DNA of 64,000 nt from Paenibacillus donghaensis (lineage in GTDB: Bacteria > Bacillota > Bacilli > Paenibacillales > Paenibacillaceae): positions 2,170,001-2,234,000 of the forward strand of contig NZ_CP021780.1 of the NCBI RefSeq assembly GCF_002192415.1, written 5' to 3'. A program made the position numbers and the translations under genes. Below are positions 58,574 to 64,000 of the stretch, one piece after another. Position 1 is the stretch's first letter, and every line of letters starts with the position of its first letter. Under the pieces are notes generated by a model, which saw nothing but the letters and a program-made list of their open reading frames with translations, had not been told where the DNA came from and ran no database searches.

Positions 58574-59983
58574 GTGAGCATCAGACTGCATGGAGAACGT
58601 GTGCTGCTGCGGGACCTCACGGAAGAGGATCTGCCCAAGCTGTATTACTGGTATTATGAGGCCGAGGACCGCGAGCATCTGAACTGGGATGGGCCGTATG
58701 AACCGCAAGAGGAATGTACCTATGAGGAGTTTGCCAAAGATTATGAGCCAATTCTGGCCCAGGCGCAAACGGACATTACGCGGAGAAAGCTGATTATTGA
58801 AATCGACGGTGAGCTAAAAGGTTCGGTTGGCCGCTATTGGGTATCTGAAGTGACCAACTGGTTTGAGATTGGAATCAGCATTATGGATTCCCGCTACTGG
58901 TCCGGGGGCTATGGAACCGAAGCGTTCCGGCTGTGGATGGAGTATCTGTTTCAAAATCTGGATACCGTCCGTCTGGGGATCGGTACCTGGTCGGGTAATA
59001 TTCGCATGATGGGACTTGCGTCTAAATGCGGCATGATTGAAGAAGCGCGTGTCCGCAAGGCGCGGATTGTGCGCGGTGAATATTATGATGCGATCAAGAT
59101 GGGCATTCTCCGCGAGGAATGGGAGAACCGGGGGCGCTGTGATCTGCACTCGCATACCCAGGCTTCGGACGGCATGCAGCCTCCTGCGGACAATGTGCGG
59201 CTGGCCCGTGACAAAGGGCTTGGGGCGGTAGCCATAACCGATCATGACACGGTGGCAGGCATAGCCGAGGCGCTGAAGGCAGGCCGCACCTACGGAATTA
59301 CCGTAGTGCCGGGAGTGGAGATCAGTACGCGTGCAGGCGGCAAGGATATTCATGTGCTGGGCTATTACATCGATCCGGCGGATGAACTGTTCCTGTCGCG
59401 TCTGGCCGGACTAAGAGATACCCGTGCCCAGCGCAATGAACTGATCCTCTCCAAGCTGCGCAGTCTAGGTATTGAGATTACCATGGAGCAGGTGATTCTA
59501 GGGATGGGGCGCGAGCTGCAGCCGGATGAGAGTATCGGACGGCCGCATATCGCCGATGAGCTGGTACGGCTGGGAGCGGCTGAGGATATGCGGGACGCCT
59601 TCAACAAATATCTTGCCGAAGGAGCAGCTGCGTTCGTCTCGCCGCTGCGGATTGCACCGCAGGAAGCCTGCGAATGGATACTCGCTGCCGGGGGTTCGCC
59701 GGTGCTGGCTCATCCGGGGCTGTACGGGGATGATCTGCTGGTGCGCGATATCCTGGAGAAATGCCCGCTTACAGGGATTGAGGTGTACCACTCAGATCAC
59801 GGCCCTGCTGAAGAGGAGCGTTATCTTGCATTGGCAGAAGAATACAAGCTGGCGGTCACCGGTGGATCGGATTTTCATGGCGCCCGCCAGGGTGTGGTTT
59901 TTCACGGCGATCTGGGCAGTGTCACGGTTGGCGTGGAGGTACTGGAGCGCCTGAAGCCACAGGGGAGTACAGCGAACAGGTAA
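58574..59983 (+). CDS. GNAT acetyltransferase fused to a PHP-family phosphoesterase
   Basis: 469 residues in one continuous frame from a GTG start (GGAGAGGGGG upstream). Residues 1-180 are a RimJ/RimL-like GNAT domain (SIRLHGERVLLRDLTEEDLPKLYYWYY, WFEIGISIMDSRYWSGGYGTEAF). Residues about 188-460 form a PHP domain of the TrpH/RNase AM type with its metal motifs GRCDLHSHTQASDG, AITDHDTVAG, GVEIS, SPVLAHPGLYG, then GGSDFHG. The GNAT part ends IRLEEWENR-like and the PHP part starts at once, without a linker. The usual arrangement is two separate genes, so this is a fusion; both halves look intact. Confidence 0.8.
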   Translation: MSIRLHGERVLLRDLTEEDLPKLYYWYYEAEDREHLNWDGPYEPQEECTYEEFAKDYEPILAQAQTDITRRKLIIEIDGELKGSVGRYWVSEVTNWFEIGISIMDSRYWSGGYGTEAFRLWMEYLFQNLDTVRLGIGTWSGNIRMMGLASKCGMIEEARVRKARIVRGEYYDAIKMGILREEWENRGRCDLHSHTQASDGMQPPADNVRLARDKGLGAVAITDHDTVAGIAEALKAGRTYGITVVPGVEISTRAGGKDIHVLGYYIDPADELFLSRLAGLRDTRAQRNELILSKLRSLGIEITMEQVILGMGRELQPDESIGRPHIADELVRLGAAEDMRDAFNKYLAEGAAAFVSPLRIAPQEACEWILAAGGSPVLAHPGLYGDDLLVRDILEKCPLTGIEVYHSDHGPAEEERYLALAEEYKLAVTGGSDFHGARQGVVFHGDLGSVTVGVEVLERLKPQGSTANR

Positions 59984-60102
59984 GCAACTGCAGCCATTGT
60001 GTAGTCATGCCCACGGGGAGAAAGCGTATATTGCTTAGGTCCCAGAACGACCTGGTGTCGATGACAAGGCTCGGTGGCAATAGTTAAACAATATAAAAGG
60101 TT

Positions 60103-60146
60103 AAAAGGCCCATCTAGATGCTGAAGTGCATCTGAATGGGCCTTTT
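60103..60146 (+). terminator. Terminator of GNAT-PHP gene
   Basis: AAAAGGCCCAT / ATGGGCCTTTT with an inner GATGC / GCATC hairpin, ending in TTTT. It lies 120 nt after the stop. Confidence 0.88.
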
Positions 60147-60378
60147 GTACAGTCTGGGAGAGAATAGACAGCTGGATGACAGCTCTAAATGCGATGCTGT
60201 AAGAGACATGAAACTGATCTGCTTGAGCTTAGCTACAGCTCCTCACACTTAATCACACGCGGGATGTCTAGCGGCTAAGCTAGGCACACTCTCGGTCACT
60301 GCTTCGGACTGACTATGAGTATGATAAGAAGCTGAAGAATTAGCACAGAGATGCTGCTGCTAAGTTCAAACCCATACT

Positions 60379-60975
60379 TTAGTTGCAAAAGTGCAACTAA
60401 TTGTCCGATTTTTATCGTTTTGGAGAAAATAAGTGCAAAAAGGCATCTAATTTTGGCGTTTGGTCCAAATAGGACGGATTTACGCCAGATTAGTTGCAGA
60501 TTTGCACTTATTCACCCGCTTGCTCACGATTCGGCCGAAATTAGTTGCACTTTCGGTTACTACTTAGGTCCCTGCGAGGGTATAGAAGGTTTACTTGCGA
60601 AGGTTAGGGGATCGCGCTACCTTAACCCAAACACTCCCCCCTTCAGGTAACCCACGTCCTAGCGGACCGTATAGCTCCTATTTCCGCATTCCTGTGCTGG
60701 TTTGGAGTCTAACGGACCGCATAGCCTCTATATTGGAAAAACAGGCCCTAACTAGTGGGTTTTTGCCTGAATAGAGGCTCCTGAGTCCGTTAGACCTGCA
60801 AAACAGCCTTTTTACAGCAAATAGAGGCTCCTGAGTCCGTTAGTAGTCTGAAATTTAAGTGCAGGTTACTGGCGATGGCCTTCATTTGTAATTCTTAGCC
60901 TCCTTGTCGCGCAGTGTTGTATGACAGGCTCGGACGAGGAACACATGGAACACAAGGGGGCTCTTAAGTAGTAAC
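60379..60975. repeat. Non-coding repeat island 3
   Basis: Begins with four palindromic units: TTAGTTGCA-n4-TGCAACTAA (perfect, 60379-60400), then 60429, 60490 and 60541, at intervals of 50, 61 and 51 nt. The last unit runs into GTTACTACTTAGG (60556-60568), which starts the long repeat 60556-60975. No gene is recognisable. Confidence 0.85.
60556..60975. repeat. 420-bp long repeat with inverted 13-mer termini, copy 2
   Basis: Starts GTTACTACTTAGG, ends CTTAAGTAGTAAC, and matches 13391-13815 along its full length with scattered substitutions. Both copies share the CTAACGGACCG units, the CTCCTGAGTCCGTTAG units and the AGCCTCCTTGTCGCGC segment. Confidence 0.85.
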
Positions 60976-61063
60976 CACTTTCGCATCTATTTGCGCTGAA
61001 CGTTCCCAACACACTCAGATCCTGGCTAGGTGCTATTCAGCAACCAGTTTCGCAACTATACAA

Positions 61064-61150
61064 GATTAACTTAAGAATGAAGCAGTGGAGCTGGAGCTGG
61101 CAGCAAGCCTGGTGTATAGAGCTTCCTGACAACTCCGAATGTTCGGAGCA
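61064..61150. mobile_element. Diverged MITE-like relative
   Basis: ATTAACTTAAGAATGAAGC and TTCCTGACAACTCCGAATG resemble the right end and interior of the 53482 element in reverse, but the far terminal repeat is not recognisable. Low confidence. Confidence 0.4.
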
Positions 61151-61169
61151 ACCTGATCCGCAGCTTTAA

Positions 61170-61215
61170 AGCCAGCCAGCAAGCAAGCAAGCAGTAAGCA
61201 GCAAGCAAGCAGCAA
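61170..61215 (+). repeat. AGCA/AAGC tetranucleotide microsatellite
   Basis: GCCAGCCAGCAAGCAAGCAA-type array of 4-bp units, interrupted once, immediately downstream of the rqcH stop on the opposite strand. Confidence 0.8.
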
Positions 61216-61241
61216 ACGGGTCCGCCGGCCACCACAACGTT

Positions 61242-63119
61242 CTATTTATAGCTGCTAGGCAGCCGTCTGATCAAGTCTTCGTCCGGCGTTACGAACAGAG
61301 TCTTCTGATGGTCGTAGATTACGAACCCCGGCTTGGAGCCGCTGGGCTTGCGCACATAACGGATCAGGGTGCAGTCAACCGGCACACTGCTGGACTGCTT
61401 GGCCTGGCTGAAGAACGCGGCCAGCTGGGCGGCTTCCTCCAGGGTGGCGTCGCCGAACTGCTCGCTGCGGATTACGACATGGGAACCCGGAATATCCTTG
61501 GTATGCAACCAGGTGTCATTCGGCGAGGCCAGACGGTTGGTGACATATTCGTTCTGCAGATTGTTTTTGCCGACATAAATGTCGATGCCTTCAGAAGAAG
61601 TGAACACCTGGAGTATCGGCTTGGCCGATTTTTTCTTCTTTTTGGTTTTTTTGCTGCGGTCGCGCAGATAGCCCTGGGTTACCAGCTCGTCGCGGATCTC
61701 CTCGATATCGTGCAGGGAAGCATGGGCTAGCTGCTGCAGCAGGCTCTCCATATAAGCGATTTCCTCATGAGTTCTGGTCAGCTGCTCATCGATTACGCGC
61801 AGACTGTTCTTGTATTTGTTGTACCGTTTGAAATAACGCTGGGCGTTGTCGGACGGACTGAGCAGCGGATCAAGCGGGATCACAATTTCGGCCTGGTTCT
61901 CATCGTAATAATTGACCAGCGAAGCCGATTTGTCTCCCTTGGAGACGGCATGCAGGGAAGCGAACAGCAGCTCGCCCCAGATCCGGTAACGCTCAGCATC
62001 CTGGGCTTCATCCAGATCCTTCTTCAGGTTGGTCAGCTTCTTGATGTTCTTGCTGCGCTCATTGCCGAGGAAGCGGATCAGGTCGCTTACGCGCTGCTTC
62101 ACGGTATCCCGCTCGGCCTTGTCCCCGTAATAATCCTCCATGCACTCGCTGATGGAGCTGTATGGCTTTGCGTTCTCCTGAATCTGCAGCAGCGGCACCG
62201 CCGAGAAAATCATCTTGCCCTTGCTGCTCGGTCCCGCCACCGGTGTGAACCTGCACGCGCGGACCGGCTCCATCACGGTATCGAAAGCTTCCCAGAGCCG
62301 GAGGGGGAAGTCCTCCCCAAACGGACCGTCATAGGCGCCTCCCGATTCCTTGAAACGCAGCATGATCTCGCCGGCGATCAGCGGACTCATGCCGCTGAAG
62401 GCATGGACCATCCAGCCGACCGGATTCCCTGAGGGAGAAGGCCCGCCGGAGCCGTCGGCAGGCTGCTCCTCCAGGCTCTTCAGCAGATTGGCTAGCTCTC
62501 CCTCGATAACCTCTTCAGGCTCCGATTCTTCTTCAGCGCCTTCCAGCAGAGCCGCTTCCTCGGCTGCGGCAATCAGCTGGACGAACTGCTCCTTGCCAAC
62601 CGCCAGCGGATTCAGCTTATGCTGCTGCGGCGGCTCTGTGTAGGACACGCCAGGCATAACCACGCGGTAGCTGCTGATGGATGGCGTGACATGATGAATG
62701 CCGTCGATAATGGTGCCTGTGGCCTGATCGGTAAGAATAATATTGCTGTGACGGCCCATCAGTTCGATGATGATCGTTTTGGCGGAAAGATCTCCCAGCT
62801 CATCCCGGCTCTTGATGCTGATATGTATTATCCGCTCCATACCGACCTGGGTGATGCTCTCAATGGTTCCGCCTTCACAATGCTTGCGCAGCAGCATGCA
62901 GAACATCGGGGCGTCCGAAGGATTCAGACTGCTGCGTTCAGTCAGATGCAGTCGCGGGTAAGTTGGGTTGGCCGACAGCAGCAGCTTGCCGCCACCGAAG
63001 CCACGCAGAATAAAGATAAGATCGTGAGTGCTTGGCTGATATATTTTGCCTATTCGCGCACCTGTAAAAGCCTGCAATTCGTGCACGATAGCGCGGGTTA
63101 CAATGCCGTCCAATGCCAT
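61242..63119 (-). CDS. rqcH: NFACT-family ribosome quality control protein RqcH
   Basis: 625 residues. RqcH binds split 50S subunits with stalled peptidyl-tRNA and adds C-terminal alanine tails. Layout: NFACT-N (1-190; PMFCMLLRKHCEGG, IIIELMGRHSNIILTD), a Glu-rich linker, helical coiled-coil arms (about 350-480), then NFACT-R (FTSSEGIDIYVGKNNLQNEYVTNRLASPNDTWLHTKDIPGSHVVIR). The tRNA-contacting DR motif appears as Glu95-Arg96 (GMERII), a conservative change from Asp-Arg. The start at 63119 has AGGAGAG about 9 nt upstream; the frame extension to 63335 is unsupported. Divergent from the P-type ATPase. Confidence 0.93.
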   Translation of the reverse strand: MALDGIVTRAIVHELQAFTGARIGKIYQPSTHDLIFILRGFGGGKLLLSANPTYPRLHLTERSSLNPSDAPMFCMLLRKHCEGGTIESITQVGMERIIHISIKSRDELGDLSAKTIIIELMGRHSNIILTDQATGTIIDGIHHVTPSISSYRVVMPGVSYTEPPQQHKLNPLAVGKEQFVQLIAAAEEAALLEGAEEESEPEEVIEGELANLLKSLEEQPADGSGGPSPSGNPVGWMVHAFSGMSPLIAGEIMLRFKESGGAYDGPFGEDFPLRLWEAFDTVMEPVRACRFTPVAGPSSKGKMIFSAVPLLQIQENAKPYSSISECMEDYYGDKAERDTVKQRVSDLIRFLGNERSKNIKKLTNLKKDLDEAQDAERYRIWGELLFASLHAVSKGDKSASLVNYYDENQAEIVIPLDPLLSPSDNAQRYFKRYNKYKNSLRVIDEQLTRTHEEIAYMESLLQQLAHASLHDIEEIRDELVTQGYLRDRSKKTKKKKKSAKPILQVFTSSEGIDIYVGKNNLQNEYVTNRLASPNDTWLHTKDIPGSHVVIRSEQFGDATLEEAAQLAAFFSQAKQSSSVPVDCTLIRYVRKPSGSKPGFVIYDHQKTLFVTPDEDLIRRLPSSYK

Positions 63120-63314
63120 GTTACAGCTCTCCTGCCTTCCTTGAAATAAAGTTCTTGCCCCTCTATGATGCCACACTTGGGGACATTTGCGCAAAAGCGG
63201 CAGTCCGGTTGCAGTGATATTTCGGGACGACCCTGAATACACTTGGTCTTGAACAGGTGGAAAAGCTGTGCGCCGCCGGAAGTCAAGAAACGACCGGGAG
63301 GGGAAAGAATAATT

Positions 63315-64000
63315 ATGGAACAAAAAAGTTGGCACCGGCTCGGTGCAGAGGAGCTGCAGGAACTATTCAAGGTTCATCCGACAGCAGGCCTGAGCGGAGA
63401 GGATGCCGCAGAGCGGCGCAAAGAAAGCGGGCTTAATGAGCTGTCGGAAGGCAAAACGGTCTCGCCGCTGACCCTGCTGCTGAATCAGTTCAAGGATTTC
63501 ATGGTGCTGGTGCTGATGGGTGCGACGCTGGTTTCGGGGCTGCTGGGCGAATACCTGGACGCCATCACGATTATCGCCATTATTCTGCTCAACGGAGTGC
63601 TGGGCTTCGTCCAGGAATTCCGCGCCGAACGTTCATTGCGCGCCTTGAAGCAGCTGTCCGCGCCTACGGCAAAGGTCATGAGGGCAGGCAAAAGCGAGGT
63701 GATTGCAGCCAAGCTGCTCGTTCCGGGGGATATTGTGCTGCTGGAGAGCGGGGACCGGATTCCGGCCGATGTGCGGTGGCTGCAATGCAGTGCGCTGTAT
63801 GTGGAAGAATCGGCGCTCACCGGTGAATCGCTGCCGGTTTCGAAACATTCGCAAGCCATCCACGCTGAGGAGATCCCGCTTGGCGATCAGAAGAATCTGG
63901 GCTTCATGGGCACGATGGTGACCCGGGGAACCGGACGGGCCATGGTCATTCGAACCGGAATGAATACGGAAATGGGCAAAATCGCCGATCTGATTCAAAA
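63315..64000 (+). CDS. Cation-transporting P-type ATPase, calcium type (partial)
   Basis: The first 228 residues of a P-type ATPase that continues past the window. Start ATG at 63315 with GGGAGGGG upstream. N-terminal cation-ATPase domain (LGAEELQELFKVHPTAGLSGEDAAERR), two membrane segments (FKDFMVLVLMGATLVSGLLG, DAITIIAIILLNGVLGFVQEF), and the actuator domain with LLVPGDIVLLESGDRIPADVR and TGES. The sequence resembles calcium-translocating P2A ATPases, but ion specificity sits in missing segments. Phosphorylation and nucleotide domains lie beyond the end. Confidence 0.88.
   Translation, partial: MEQKSWHRLGAEELQELFKVHPTAGLSGEDAAERRKESGLNELSEGKTVSPLTLLLNQFKDFMVLVLMGATLVSGLLGEYLDAITIIAIILLNGVLGFVQEFRAERSLRALKQLSAPTAKVMRAGKSEVIAAKLLVPGDIVLLESGDRIPADVRWLQCSALYVEESALTGESLPVSKHSQAIHAEEIPLGDQKNLGFMGTMVTRGTGRAMVIRTGMNTEMGKIADLIQ

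Noticed and set aside
60379..60560. CRISPR-like array of four similar units
   Set aside because: Units are only 22 nt and degenerate, spacing is uneven (50, 61, 51), spacers are themselves related between islands, and no cas gene is present.

Overview
The window reads as a chromosome segment of a Paenibacillus-like member of the Bacillota. The signs are Bacillus-type gene orders (rbsRKDACB; ccpA, acuA, acsA, tyrS and rpsD close together; ylaN beside ftsW; ylbF-ylbG), strong AGGAGG ribosome sites, frequent TTG and GTG starts, a T-box riboswitch, CcpA-type operators, and core genes of roughly 50-57% GC between AT-richer intergenic repeats. No rRNA, tRNA or CRISPR array was found.
Layout. 0-7 kb: an AT-rich DinB-like gene, then a complete ribose repressor/kinase/ABC-uptake operon behind a perfect palindromic operator. 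7-12 kb: small genes (a 23-residue membrane peptide, a lipoprotein, a GNAT enzyme, DUF3892 and DUF1292 proteins), an arginine-decarboxylase-type enzyme and an MFS transporter. 13-14.4 kb: a non-coding repeat island. 14.5-22 kb: yktB, gnd, aroK, a rhodanese, aroA, a CoA-binding protein and a DUF559/Vsr-like protein. 22-28 kb: an N-acetylglucosamine PTS permease with enzyme I, and an ECF sigma/anti-sigma pair. 28-38.6 kb: DJ-1/PfpI protein, ccpA, mtnN, acuA, a frameshifted acsA, a class A penicillin-binding protein, an intact tyrosine T-box in front of a collapsed tyrS, and rpsD with a structured leader. 39-52 kb: a GAF-GGDEF diguanylate cyclase, an M29 aminopeptidase, an HPr-like protein lacking the His segment, ylaN, an Asp23 protein, ftsW-yugN, an M20 amidohydrolase, and an XPB-like helicase (frameshifted) with its partner. 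52-57 kb: ylbFG, then an accessory stretch with repeats, a MITE-like element, an IS630 remnant, and a tetR-map operon whose TetR carries an internal tandem repeat. 57-64 kb: a LysR regulator, a GNAT-PHP fusion, another repeat island, rqcH, and the start of a P-type ATPase.
How the parts connect. Carbon control is a theme: CcpA is encoded here, a cre-like site lies between acuA and acsA, the rbs operator also fits the cre consensus, and the HPr-like protein keeps the regulatory serine but not the phosphocarrier histidine, as Crh does. Cell-wall growth (PBP1, FtsW) and translation/quality control (RpsD, TyrS remnant, Map, RqcH) recur.
The most unusual material is non-coding. At least three islands (about 13.1-14.3, 53.4-54.0 and 60.4-61.0 kb, with a fragment near 56.6 kb) are built from about 22-nt palindromic units and bounded by the 13-mer GTTACTACTTAGG or its complement. 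Two islands share a block of about 420 bp with this 13-mer as inverted termini. A separate family of about 100-nt double-hairpin repeats occurs five times. Two otherwise well-preserved genes (acsA and the XPB-like helicase) are each broken by the apparent loss of one G in a G run, which suggests either recent decay or homopolymer sequencing error.
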